A stretch of DNA of 64,000 bases, taken from Stieleria neptunia (GTDB lineage Bacteria; Planctomycetota; Planctomycetia; Pirellulales; Pirellulaceae). Below are positions 45,531-54,395 of this stretch, one piece after another (position 1 is the first letter of the stretch; each line of letters begins with the position of its first letter). The position numbers were made by a program, and so were the translations under genes. The DNA lies in assembly GCF_007754155.1 (NCBI RefSeq), contig NZ_CP037423.1, positions 10,474,938 to 10,538,937 on the forward strand, read 5' to 3'. The notes under the pieces are model-generated. The model ran no database searches. It worked only from the letters and a program-made list of their open reading frames with translations, and was not told where the DNA came from.

Positions 45531-48500
45531 ATGAACGACCAAAACGACGGCCCCTCGAGCCCCACCGATCTGCATCAATCCAGCCACGACGTCAAATTCG
45601 TGGCATCGGCGGGACAGCTGCGCGACGACGACTCCTCCCGGATCGCGATCATCCCGGATGCGTTGAACCAGACGCTGCCGCGGCTCGGTGGCCTGAGCAG
45701 TGGCCTGAGCAGCAGCCAGAACAGTGGCCAGAGCAGCGGCCGGGCGTCGTTGGAGGCATCGCGGTCGATTCCGCCGACGGCCCAGACGGCATTGGAGTTC
45801 CGTGTGATCCGCCCCGGTGCCCCGGTCCGCAGGCTGCGACTGACCGGCAACCGCTACACCTTCGGTAGCGGCGAAGGCTGCTCGATCCGACTGGACGATG
45901 AATCGCTGCGCCCCATGCACGCGGTCTTGCTGCGTGACGCACACCGGATTCTGATGCGCGCCTATTCGGTGCCGCTGGAATGCAACGGCAACCGGGTCAC
46001 CGAATCGGTGCTTCGGCTTGGCGACATCATCCGCATGGGACACTATCGATTCGAACTACTCGCCGCACCGGAGTCGTCCGCACCACGACACGCCTCGTTG
46101 GAAACCCGCGAGTCGGTGTTGCACGACCGGCTGACTCAGTTGAGCCAGCAGTGGCATGCGCGGCACGCCGAATGTGAAGTCCGCGAGAGCCGTTGCGATC
46201 AACGCGAGTCTGAATTGCACGGCCGCGAAACGGAACTGTGGAGCCGTGCGGAATCCTTGCAGCATCGCGAAAGCCATCTGCTGGCCCAAGAAGCAGCCGT
46301 CCGCGAGATCCAAGAGACCTATACGGCGACCCAGGAAGAACTGAAATCGCTGCGGATGCGCGAGATCGAGACCAGCGAGGCGCTGCAAGAAAAAGAAGCC
46401 GAGTTGCAGCACAAGAGCGACTTGCTGCGCGAGCGGCAAGCGGAACTCGAGCGTCGCCAGGCCGAATGGCAACAGCGTGAAGAGCAGTATGCCGAGCACG
46501 CCGCCGAAGCGCAGCGAAAGCTGGAACAAACGCAGCAACAGGCGCAATCGGCCAGCGACGCCGTGGGTCGGATGCGCGATGAGTTTTCCACCCTCAGCGA
46601 ACAGCTGACGGAGCTGCGGGAACGACACAGTGAGTTGCAGGCCCGCGAGAAGCGTGAACAACAAGAGCACGAACGGCTCCGCGGTGAATTGGAAGCGGCG
46701 CGTGACCAGGCGATCGACAGCGTTGCCGAGAGCGAAGCCAAACGCCAGGCGACCGAAGGAGAACTGGATCGGGTCTCGGCCGATCTACAATCCACACGCG
46801 ACGAACTGGCCCGCATCCGCGAGGAAAGTAAACAGTGCCAGCATGAGTTGAGCGAGAAGCTTCGTGCGACCGGCCAAGAGCTTCAAGCGTCACGCCAAGA
46901 CGCCGAACAATCGCGTCGCGCGGCCGAACAAGAGCAAGCGTCCAACCAAAAACGGATCGCCGAACTCGAAGAACGACTCGCCAACATTCAGGAGAATCGA
47001 GAAGAGAGCGAGCGGGCGACGGACGAGGAAATCGCCGAACTGCATCGCAGGCATGCGTCCGCCGAAGAGGCCCGGGCCGAAGCGGACGAAGCCCGCGCCA
47101 AAGCCGAAACCGCTCGCCAAACCGCCGAAGCGGCCCGCACCGACGCCGAAGCGGTCGCCGAAGACTTGCGCGAAAACATTCGCCAATTGCAGGAAAATGT
47201 CACCGAAGCGACGCAAGAAGCGTCTCAGTTGCGGATCGACCAAGAAGGCGCCAACGCCTCCATCCGACAGCTCGAATTGCTGGTCGACCAAACGAAAAAC
47301 AATCAATCGGCGCAGCAAGACTCCTGGACCCAAGAATGTGACCAGCTGCGGCAGACGATCGAAGACCTGTCGATCCAATTGGCCGCGGCCAACGTCGAAC
47401 TCGGCCAGCTTCAATCGGCCAACGAAGCGCTCTCCTACGAGCTGGCGCGATCCTCCTCGGATGAAGACGACAACGAAACGTCCACGCAGGAGGCGATCGA
47501 TTCGGAACAGTTCCGAATCCTGGAACAGGAACTCGATTCGGCCCGCCAGGAAATCGAGCGTCTACGAGAAACACACGCCGAAACCGTCTCGCGTCTGGAA
47601 ACCGAGCGACAAGAAAGCGAGTCGGCGCTGCGTCAAGAGATCGAACAACTGCGCGATGAAATCACCTCGGCCCAACAAACCGCCGAAGCACGGATTCAGG
47701 AAATCGCCCAGGCAGCGGACTTGGAACCGGCCGACCACCCCGCACCCGCGACGGAACAATTCGTCGAGTCGGGTGAGAACCGCTGGCGGTTGGAGTCCGA
47801 GCAGTCGGTCGAACAGAGCAGCCATCTGTACGAGGAACGGGGATACGACGAAGAGTATTCCGACGACGCCTACACCGACGGCGTCGAATCAGAGCCCGTC
47901 AATTGGTCGCAAACCGATTCGCTTTCCGGTGCCACCGATGCGGCAACCGGAGACGAAGAGGACTGTGCCCCCAGCGCGACAGGTCCGTCCGACGGTGAAG
48001 CGGGAATCGATCCCGGCGTCTCCTGGCACGACGAAGCGCCCGAGCAGGTCATCGATGGCGCGATCGATGAAATCGAACACAACGTCGAGCAAGCCATCTC
48101 GGACTACGAAGCACCGCATGCGGAATCGATCCGGCCCGATGCCCCAACCGATGGCGACACAGACCACCCGGCCGGCGAAATGGCGGAGATCGACATCGCA
48201 CATGACTTCGCGACGCAATCGGAAGCCGAACAGGAGCCCCCACTGGATTGGTCGGCCTACCTGCCCACCGACGAAGACGCACAGTCGCCCGAACAGGTGC
48301 CCGAGCAGGAAGCGGAACAGGTGCTTGAGCAGGAACCCGAGCAGGTGCTTGACCAGGAACCCGAGCAGGTGCTCGAGCAAGAACCCGAGCAGGTGTTCGA
48401 GCAGGAAGCCGAGCAGACGCAGTCCGAACAAGCGGGACTGGAAGCGAACCCATGGGACCGGTCCTCCTGGGAGGCCGATGCGGAGGAATCCGGCGAAGCC

Positions 48501-49640
48501 AACGACTATGAAGCGACGCAGCAGTGGGACGGTGTCACCGAGGAGGTGTCCGACGGCGATTCATCCGGACTCGACGCACTGCTTCACGGCGAAGAAGACG
48601 AAGCCGTCGGGGAAGCGTCATCCGAGGAGGACGCTGAACCAGCGGCCGGAAGTCTGGCGGCCATGTTGATCCGAGACTTGGCCGGCGACGACGAATCACA
48701 ACACGATCACGGCGAAGAAGACGCGTACGAAGACAACGCGTACGAAGACAACGCGTCTGCCGACGAACTCTCCGCCGAATCCGAGGACGCCGTCGACGAA
48801 GGCCATCATGCGACCTTCGTGATGGACAGCGGGGTCGAGTTCTCCAGCGACGATAGCGATGGCGAGTCCGAAGCGTGGAGCCTGGAGTCGCCTGACCAGG
48901 GCGAACCACTGGCCGGCGACGCGACCGATCTGGCGGACTCCCTCGATCAGGCGCAAGACGAATTCGACCGCGACGTCGCCGAAGCAGAATACACTTCGCA
49001 GACGGCCCTGGTGTCCGAACATGACACCGTGGTCGCCGCGGACGACGCGCCGGAAGACGATTCGATCGAAGCCTACATGAGCCGCTTGTTGCAGCGTGTT
49101 CAGGGTGACGATCAACCGACGCCGCCTGCTCCGCCGTCGCCGCCCAGCGAACCGGTCGCTGAAACCGAACCAGACGATTCGGTTGAAACGATGAACGAAT
49201 CGGCCGAAGAGGACGTGGAAGACTCGGTGCCGGTCGAACCGTCGATCAAGGACAGCGTGCCGTTGGTCCCGCGTTCCCAAGCGCCCGAGTTGTCGAGAAA
49301 CCTTTCGGCGATGCGTGAACTGGCCAACCAGTCCGCACGCAATGCCGTCTCGCGGAGCATTCGGATCCAGGCACGCGACACCCAGATGAAAGCCGCACTC
49401 AAAGGCGGCTTGGCGCTCGGATTTGCCACCATGGGGATCGCCGCGTTTATTTTTGTCACCTGGTCGGGGACGATCAAATTCGGATTGGTCGGCGCGTTCC
49501 TGGTACTCGCCGGCGTGTTCGGACAAGAAGGCTACGTGCTGGCCAGAGATGCCCGACGCCGTTTGGCGCTGGCGGACCAGCAATCGGCCGAGGAAGCCGA
49601 AGCGGATTCGATCGACGAAGAGTTGCCGGCCGAGCGCTAG
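45531..49640 (+). CDS. giant FHA-domain coiled-coil membrane protein
   Basis: A protein of 1369 residues. After a repetitive Ser/Gly/Gln N-terminus (GLSSGLSSSQNSGQSSG) an FHA domain spans about 85-175 (YTFGSGEGCSIRLDDESLRPMH, LRLGDIIRMG), a phosphothreonine-binding fold. A coiled coil follows from about 190 to 740, rich in Glu, Gln, Arg and Ala. A long acidic disordered region comes next with five 8-residue units like EQVLEQEP (24-bp tandem repeat, about 48291-48416) and YEDNA repeats (48725-48757). Two transmembrane helices lie at the C-terminus (about 1292-1335: LALGFATMGIAAFIFVTW, FGLVGAFLVLAGVFG). It looks like a membrane-tethered cytosolic scaffold reading Ser/Thr-kinase phosphorylation. 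ATG 45531 is used; GTG 45528 directly before it is better spaced from AAGGA and may be the true start. Confidence 0.82.
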   Translation: MNDQNDGPSSPTDLHQSSHDVKFVASAGQLRDDDSSRIAIIPDALNQTLPRLGGLSSGLSSSQNSGQSSGRASLEASRSIPPTAQTALEFRVIRPGAPVRRLRLTGNRYTFGSGEGCSIRLDDESLRPMHAVLLRDAHRILMRAYSVPLECNGNRVTESVLRLGDIIRMGHYRFELLAAPESSAPRHASLETRESVLHDRLTQLSQQWHARHAECEVRESRCDQRESELHGRETELWSRAESLQHRESHLLAQEAAVREIQETYTATQEELKSLRMREIETSEALQEKEAELQHKSDLLRERQAELERRQAEWQQREEQYAEHAAEAQRKLEQTQQQAQSASDAVGRMRDEFSTLSEQLTELRERHSELQAREKREQQEHERLRGELEAARDQAIDSVAESEAKRQATEGELDRVSADLQSTRDELARIREESKQCQHELSEKLRATGQELQASRQDAEQSRRAAEQEQASNQKRIAELEERLANIQENREESERATDEEIAELHRRHASAEEARAEADEARAKAETARQTAEAARTDAEAVAEDLRENIRQLQENVTEATQEASQLRIDQEGANASIRQLELLVDQTKNNQSAQQDSWTQECDQLRQTIEDLSIQLAAANVELGQLQSANEALSYELARSSSDEDDNETSTQEAIDSEQFRILEQELDSARQEIERLRETHAETVSRLETERQESESALRQEIEQLRDEITSAQQTAEARIQEIAQAADLEPADHPAPATEQFVESGENRWRLESEQSVEQSSHLYEERGYDEEYSDDAYTDGVESEPVNWSQTDSLSGATDAATGDEEDCAPSATGPSDGEAGIDPGVSWHDEAPEQVIDGAIDEIEHNVEQAISDYEAPHAESIRPDAPTDGDTDHPAGEMAEIDIAHDFATQSEAEQEPPLDWSAYLPTDEDAQSPEQVPEQEAEQVLEQEPEQVLDQEPEQVLEQEPEQVFEQEAEQTQSEQAGLEANPWDRSSWEADAEESGEANDYEATQQWDGVTEEVSDGDSSGLDALLHGEEDEAVGEASSEEDAEPAAGSLAAMLIRDLAGDDESQHDHGEEDAYEDNAYEDNASADELSAESEDAVDEGHHATFVMDSGVEFSSDDSDGESEAWSLESPDQGEPLAGDATDLADSLDQAQDEFDRDVAEAEYTSQTALVSEHDTVVAADDAPEDDSIEAYMSRLLQRVQGDDQPTPPAPPSPPSEPVAETEPDDSVETMNESAEEDVEDSVPVEPSIKDSVPLVPRSQAPELSRNLSAMRELANQSARNAVSRSIRIQARDTQMKAALKGGLALGFATMGIAAFIFVTWSGTIKFGLVGAFLVLAGVFGQEGYVLARDARRRLALADQQSAEEAEADSIDEELPAER

Positions 49641-49695
49641 TGCTTCGTCAGCTGTTAGATTTAGCGTGCGTGACCCGAATGGCAGGGACAAGAGT

Positions 49696-49771
49696 GTTGG
49701 TGTGCAGGCTTTAGCCGCCCATTCTCGCTGCGTCGCAGCGACCGGGAATCGCCTAAAGACTAAACACCAAC
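49696..49771. repeat. imperfect inverted repeat upstream of the dihydropyrimidinase gene
   Basis: Outer arms GTTGGTGT (49696-49703) and ACACCAAC, middle arms GGCTTTAG and CTAAAGAC, and a central perfect CGCTGCG/CGCAGCG stem around one base (49726-49740). The right end, CACCAACGGTTGCTG, also occurs at about 17295. The remainder of the 230-bp gap to 49870 has no gene. Confidence 0.55.
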
Positions 49772-49870
49772 GGTTGCTGAATCCCTTGTTACTTATGCCC
49801 GTGCCGTCCGTACCTGACCCCTTTTCCGCTCGGCAAACGCAACCCGCAAACTTATAGCTGACAAAGCACG

Positions 49871-51277
49871 ATGTCACTATTGATCCAAAACGGCACGATC
49901 ATCACGCCCGATCAGCGTTACGTCGCTGACATCTTGATCAAAGGCGAATCGATTTATCGGATCGCCCCCGTGATCGACACCGCGGACGTCGGCGATGTGG
50001 AGATCCTCGACGCGACGGACAAGTACGTGTTTCCGGGTTTCATCGACCCCCATGTCCACATCTACTTGCCGTTCATGGGCACCTACGCGAAGGACACGTA
50101 CGATTCCGGCAGCCGTGCCGCACTGGTCGGAGGCACGACGACGCTGATCGAAATGTGCTGTCCGGCACGCGAAGACGATCCCTGGGACGCCTATCAATTG
50201 TGGAAGCGCAAAGCGGAAGGCCTGTCGGCGTGCGATTACTCGTTTCACATGGGCGTCACTCGGTTCGATGAGACGACCGAACCACTGTTGCGACGCATCG
50301 TTGCCGATGGCGTCACATCGTTCAAGGTTTTCCTGGCCTACAAAGGCGCGTTCGGTGTGAGCGACGAGGAACTCTATCGAACCTGTCGCTTGGCGAAAGA
50401 ATTGGGCGTGGTCGTCACGGCGCACTGCGAAAACGCCGACCTGGTCGCCCAGCTCCAGGCGTCGCTGGTCGCCGCGGGCAAGACCGGGCCGGAATTTCAC
50501 GAACCGTCGCGTCCGGTCGCCGTGGAAGCCGAAGGGGTGCACCATTTCTGCACGTTCTTGAAGCTGACCGGTGCGGCGGGCTACGTCGTCCACACGTCTT
50601 GCCGGGACGCGGTCGAAGCGGCACTGAAGTTTCAAACCCAGGGCGTCGACGTGAAACTCGAGACCGTGATCCCGTACCTGGTGCTCGACAAGACCTACGC
50701 GGAACGTCCGAACTTTGAAGGCGCCAAGTATGTGATGAGTCCCCCGATCCGCGATCTGGTGCATCAAACCTACCTTTGGAACGCGCTGCGGTCGGGCGTC
50801 ATCTCGACCGTTGCCACCGATCACGCCCCCTTCGACTTTGTCGGCCAAAAAGAAATGGGCAAGCCGCCCGAGTCCGATTTCACCAAGATCCCCAACGGCA
50901 TCCCGTCGGTCGAACATCGCCCCACGCTGCTGTACACGCACGGCGTTGCCACCGGCCGCATCGACTTGCACCGCTTCGTCGAAGTGCTGTCGACGGCGGC
51001 GGCGAAGCAGTTCGGCATGTTCCCACGCAAGGGAAGCATTCAACCGGGCTGCGACGCCGATCTGGTGATTTGGGATCCGGACTACCGGGGCACGATCTCG
51101 GCGGCCACGCACACGATGGACACGGACTACGACGGATTCGAAGGCTTTGAAATCGTCGGCCGCCCCGCCGTCGTCACCTGCCGCGGCAAAGTCTCCGTTC
51201 GCGACGGCCAGTTCACCGGCACGCTCGGCCACGGACGGCAAGTCGCCAGATCGACCAAAGGCGGGGACGTCGATTGA
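49871..51277 (+). CDS. dihydropyrimidinase / hydantoinase family amidohydrolase
   Basis: A 468-residue cytosolic zinc amidohydrolase that opens cyclic amides such as dihydrouracil or hydantoins. Metal and catalytic residues are seen: His61 and His63 (DPHVHIYLPFMG), the lysine expected to be carboxylated, Lys152 (SFKVFLAYKG), His185 (TAHCEN), His241 (VVHTSC) and Asp317 (ATDHAPF). All support an active enzyme. Dihydropyrimidinase of pyrimidine breakdown is the most likely activity; allantoinase and dihydroorotase share the fold, but the IYLPFMGTYAKD segment fits hydantoinases. No other pyrimidine-catabolic gene is adjacent. Confidence 0.9.
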   Translation: MSLLIQNGTIITPDQRYVADILIKGESIYRIAPVIDTADVGDVEILDATDKYVFPGFIDPHVHIYLPFMGTYAKDTYDSGSRAALVGGTTTLIEMCCPAREDDPWDAYQLWKRKAEGLSACDYSFHMGVTRFDETTEPLLRRIVADGVTSFKVFLAYKGAFGVSDEELYRTCRLAKELGVVVTAHCENADLVAQLQASLVAAGKTGPEFHEPSRPVAVEAEGVHHFCTFLKLTGAAGYVVHTSCRDAVEAALKFQTQGVDVKLETVIPYLVLDKTYAERPNFEGAKYVMSPPIRDLVHQTYLWNALRSGVISTVATDHAPFDFVGQKEMGKPPESDFTKIPNGIPSVEHRPTLLYTHGVATGRIDLHRFVEVLSTAAAKQFGMFPRKGSIQPGCDADLVIWDPDYRGTISAATHTMDTDYDGFEGFEIVGRPAVVTCRGKVSVRDGQFTGTLGHGRQVARSTKGGDVD

Positions 51278-51363
51278 ATTGATCAGCCGTGACGCTAACA
51301 AAAAGCACTCCGTTTGCTGTCACGGGCTCGCGCCAGCGATTCCAGTATCCCGGAGGGATGGCA

Positions 51364-51627
51364 GCGAGTAGCCGGAGGTCAGCGCAGCGCCACCTCTAGG
51401 ATGCACGTCTCAAAATCCCCATCGACCCCGGACCGGGTCGCAGCGAATCAATCCGCCGGCGGCGCCGCAGTCCGCGTTTCAACAAGAGCTGATCGGGATG
51501 CTCGTCCACTCGGGCGGCCGGCCGGATCCGAGGGTTCCGACGCGATTTGCTTCGACACCCTCCGGGGTCGCGTCGTGCGAGGGCCGGGTGTCCGGAGGTG
51601 TCGCGACGCTCACCTCCGGCTACTGGC
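51364..51627. repeat. inverted-repeat bounded intergenic element
   Basis: GCGAGTAGCCGGAGGT (51364-51379) and ACCTCCGGCTACTGGC (51612-51627) are near-perfect inverted arms about 265 bp apart; flanking CGGAGGG and CCCCGTCGGGG motifs extend the pairing. The element fills most of the 430-bp gap 51278-51709, which shows no gene. Its form resembles very common planctomycete intergenic repeats, from memory. Confidence 0.6.
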
Positions 51628-51709
51628 TTTGACCCCGTCGGGGTAGGCCAGCGATCACAGAGTGATCGCCACCCCTGATACGAAGGCCCCAACGCTTTCG
51701 AGCCGCCCC

Positions 51710-52282
51710 CTACAACCGCACGTAGAACCCGCGCGGCTGGTGATCCGGATGGGCGCGAAGAAACCGGACCAACTGGTCCGCGACCGCTTCGGTATGCTTT
51801 CGATCGCGTGAGCAGCCCACCAACAGAACCTCGCGTTCTCCGGCGACGTCCAATCGAATGAAATAGGTGGTTCGCACAGGACCGTCGGGGCTGCCGTTGC
51901 GGGTGTTCTGCCAATCCACACTGTCGATGCGAATCGCCCGCACGTCCGCGACGGGCATCCGAGAAACCTCGGGGGCCAAGAAGTGGAACACCGAACGATC
52001 GCTGCGGACGACGTCGGCTGCATCAAATCGTCCGACAAGCGTTTGCCGCTCGTAAGACATCGCCACCACGATCGCAACACAAACCGTTGGAACCCCGAAT
52101 TCAATCGCGATCTTCTCCCACTGGTCCCTGGACCATTGGCCCCGACGCGTGCGGTGGACCGCCATCACGACGTACAACACCAACAAACCGCCGATGAACA
52201 GCAGACTGAACGGCGCGTTGGAGTAGTCGAAAACAATCCCTTCGGCGGACTGCGCGTATTGCTCGATCTTAAAAAAGCTCAC
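51710..52282 (-). CDS. small membrane protein of unknown function
   Basis: About 190 residues. Two hydrophobic helices near the N-terminus (NAPFSLLFIGGLLVLYVVMAV and FGVPTVCVAIVVAMSY) precede a soluble C-terminal domain of mixed alpha/beta appearance (VADVRAIRIDSVDWQNTRNG, TTYFIRLDVAGEREVLLVG). No family recognised. The start is uncertain: GTG 52282 gives MSFFKIEQYAQSAEG; the frame continues open to 52330 with a less natural N-terminus. It lies downstream of the MoxR-vWA cluster on the same strand, beyond the 14-bp array, and may or may not belong to it. Confidence 0.65.
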   Translation of the reverse strand: MSFFKIEQYAQSAEGIVFDYSNAPFSLLFIGGLLVLYVVMAVHRTRRGQWSRDQWEKIAIEFGVPTVCVAIVVAMSYERQTLVGRFDAADVVRSDRSVFHFLAPEVSRMPVADVRAIRIDSVDWQNTRNGSPDGPVRTTYFIRLDVAGEREVLLVGCSRDRKHTEAVADQLVRFLRAHPDHQPRGFYVRL

Positions 52283-52399
52283 GGGACGTCCCACTCGACT
52301 CGGTTTCCGGGGGAACGCCAGCAGTCCCACACCGAACGGGTTTCATCTTGGATTCCGCACGCAAGCTTATAGGCCGATCGCAACCCGACGTCAAATCCG

Positions 52400-52510
52400 C
52401 CCCATCATTCTGCCCCCATCGTTCTGCCCCCATCGTTTTGCCCCCATCGTTTTGCCCCCATCGTTTTGCCCCCATCGTTTTGCCCCCATCGTTCTGCCCC
52501 ATCGTTCCGC
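52400..52510. repeat. 14-bp tandem array, 8 copies
   Basis: Eight consecutive units based on CCCCATCGTTTTGC, starting at 52400, 52414, 52428 and so on. Units differ only at two positions (A/G at 8, C/T at 11); the last is 13 bp long. It lies between the SWIM gene stop (52530) and the membrane protein start. Single copies of the related CATCATTCTGCC occur in the 700-1035 region. Confidence 0.92.
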
Positions 52511-52529
52511 CCTCCCTCCCGAATACGAC

Positions 52530-54395
52530 TCACGACAACCAATCATTCCAAGCCTGTCGATGGTAGTCGGCACGAAACATGTTTTGATAACGATCGCTAG
52601 CCGCCAACAGATCGCACAAGCCGGGCAGATCATCTTCGGCCCCAGGATCTGAAACTTTCGATTCGGGCGCCACCGCCGCCGCCGCCACGGCATCGGCGAG
52701 CTTCGCGGCCGTCGGTAACATTTGGCGCGTCAACGTTCGGATCATCCGGCGATGCCCGGCCGAGGCCGGTGACGCCACACTGCCGCGACCGCCCAGGACC
52801 AGCGCCAGCTGCTGTCTCGCGAGCCCCGCAACGCCATCGACGCTGGGCTCGGTCTGACCGCGAGCATCCTCAGCGGCCGCGAGCGAGGGTGCATCGGCTT
52901 CCGGATCGGTCCGCGAAAAGAAATGGCGTTCCAATCGATCCAGCCCCAATTGGCAGACGTTCCGCCACGAATCGGGTAGCTCCAATCTCGGATCGTCATC
53001 GGATTCCTCACGGCGGGCTTCAACGCGAATCGCCAACGCATCGATCGATCCGGCTTGGTGACGACGGACACGCCCGATGACGAACAACTCCAGTCCCGGG
53101 CTGCGAGCCAGCAATTCCAGGTTTTCACGATACGGCACCTGATCGGTGTCCAACGCGATCCGCAACCTCAACGGACGCGAAACATCATCCGCCTTGACCA
53201 ACACCGCATCTTCGTGGCGCCCGAGCACCTGACAACCAAACGCGACGAAATCGTTGTCCGCCGCAGCCGTTGGTCCGACCGATTTTTGAACCGCAAAGAG
53301 CTGGTCGACTTGGTCGGCCAGGGATCGCCCGAAACGTTTTTTCCATGTGGGTGATGCATCGATCGGCCCGGCGGTTTGCTTCCGCACCGCCCAACGTGTT
53401 TTGGATCCGCGTCCCAGTCGCCGATCCGGGGATGCCGTCATGTTCTGGACATCCACATCCGACCGGCACAGCTGGAACGCAGAAATCGTCGTGCCGCCCA
53501 ATTCAAACCCTCCGCGATAGGCTTGCGACGCCAACTCCGCTTCCCCCGGACGCACTTCGCTGACTTGATAAACGCCTCCGTCGTCCGCCATCAAATAGAC
53601 GCACACTCCCGCGTAGCCAGACCGTGTCACGATCGGCTCGGCCAACAGACTGACCAGCCGCGAAACGTCGACCGGTTCAAACGATCGGCGGACCTGGCCG
53701 ATCGTTTCAAGGTCGGCCGACGGTTGCCGGAGAACACAACGTGCGAGGACGACCGCGCGGGCAAGATCACTTTGCAACTGCGCGACATCCGTGTTGCCCG
53801 ATTGCGCCCGCAGCCGCACGACGCCTTCGACGACGCTCAAAACGGCAGACGATAAATGGACCAGCCCCGCGGCGCGGCATTGATGTGCCGCACGCAACAG
53901 CGAGGACTGCAAGACGACGCCACAGCGCCGCGCGCCGCTGCGCAACATCCATTCGATCGCATCGATGCAGCGACCGGCGGCGTCACGCATCGCATCAGTG
54001 ATTTCGATGACCGATGGTTCGTCGACATCCTCCGATTGGGAGGCTTGCGTCTGCAAAACCTCGTTGTCCGAATCTGCCGCATCGGTCTCGATCGGCAAAC
54101 AGCTGACACAAGCCAGCAGATGAAAACACTTCGGTGACAGCAGACAGGAACAAGATACCTGGTCGATCTGCGTCACGCGTTTCGATTCGGTCTGCACCTC
54201 CAATCGCACGGTTTCGTCGCCGGTGCTGATCGTCACGCACGTCGCTTCGGCAGTCCAAGTCCAAGCGTGCGCGATCGCCGGATCTTTGTCCAAACGTTTG
54301 CGCACGCGCGACGGCGCCTGGTCGATCAAGCTGGCCAGTAATTCGGCGCGAACGCTCAGTTGCCCGCAGATGCCGGGGCGGTCCGACTCACCCAT
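52530..54395 (-). CDS. SWIM zinc finger protein of the MoxR-vWA cluster
   Basis: A 621-residue protein. The SWIM motif CxCx5CxH is at residues 82-92 (CSCLLSPKCFH), expected to bind zinc and contact nucleic acid or protein. The rest is helical with a beta-rich middle (about 300-480) and is not recognised. The start ATG 54395 overlaps the stop of the vWA gene (ATGGGTGA, 8 bp), giving translational coupling. The position after a DUF5682-vWA gene corresponds to yehQ in E. coli. Function is unknown. A longer frame to 54422 exists but ignores the overlap. Confidence 0.85.
   Translation of the reverse strand: MGESDRPGICGQLSVRAELLASLIDQAPSRVRKRLDKDPAIAHAWTWTAEATCVTISTGDETVRLEVQTESKRVTQIDQVSCSCLLSPKCFHLLACVSCLPIETDAADSDNEVLQTQASQSEDVDEPSVIEITDAMRDAAGRCIDAIEWMLRSGARRCGVVLQSSLLRAAHQCRAAGLVHLSSAVLSVVEGVVRLRAQSGNTDVAQLQSDLARAVVLARCVLRQPSADLETIGQVRRSFEPVDVSRLVSLLAEPIVTRSGYAGVCVYLMADDGGVYQVSEVRPGEAELASQAYRGGFELGGTTISAFQLCRSDVDVQNMTASPDRRLGRGSKTRWAVRKQTAGPIDASPTWKKRFGRSLADQVDQLFAVQKSVGPTAAADNDFVAFGCQVLGRHEDAVLVKADDVSRPLRLRIALDTDQVPYRENLELLARSPGLELFVIGRVRRHQAGSIDALAIRVEARREESDDDPRLELPDSWRNVCQLGLDRLERHFFSRTDPEADAPSLAAAEDARGQTEPSVDGVAGLARQQLALVLGGRGSVASPASAGHRRMIRTLTRQMLPTAAKLADAVAAAAVAPESKVSDPGAEDDLPGLCDLLAASDRYQNMFRADYHRQAWNDWLS

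Noticed and set aside
46864..48669. 601-residue open frame on the plus strand, rich in Arg/Lys/Pro
   Set aside because: Shifted-frame shadow of the FHA coiled-coil gene; composition reflects the other frame's Glu/Ala codons.
52400..52510. CRISPR array
   Set aside because: Units are 14 bp and directly adjacent with no spacers, and no cas gene is present.
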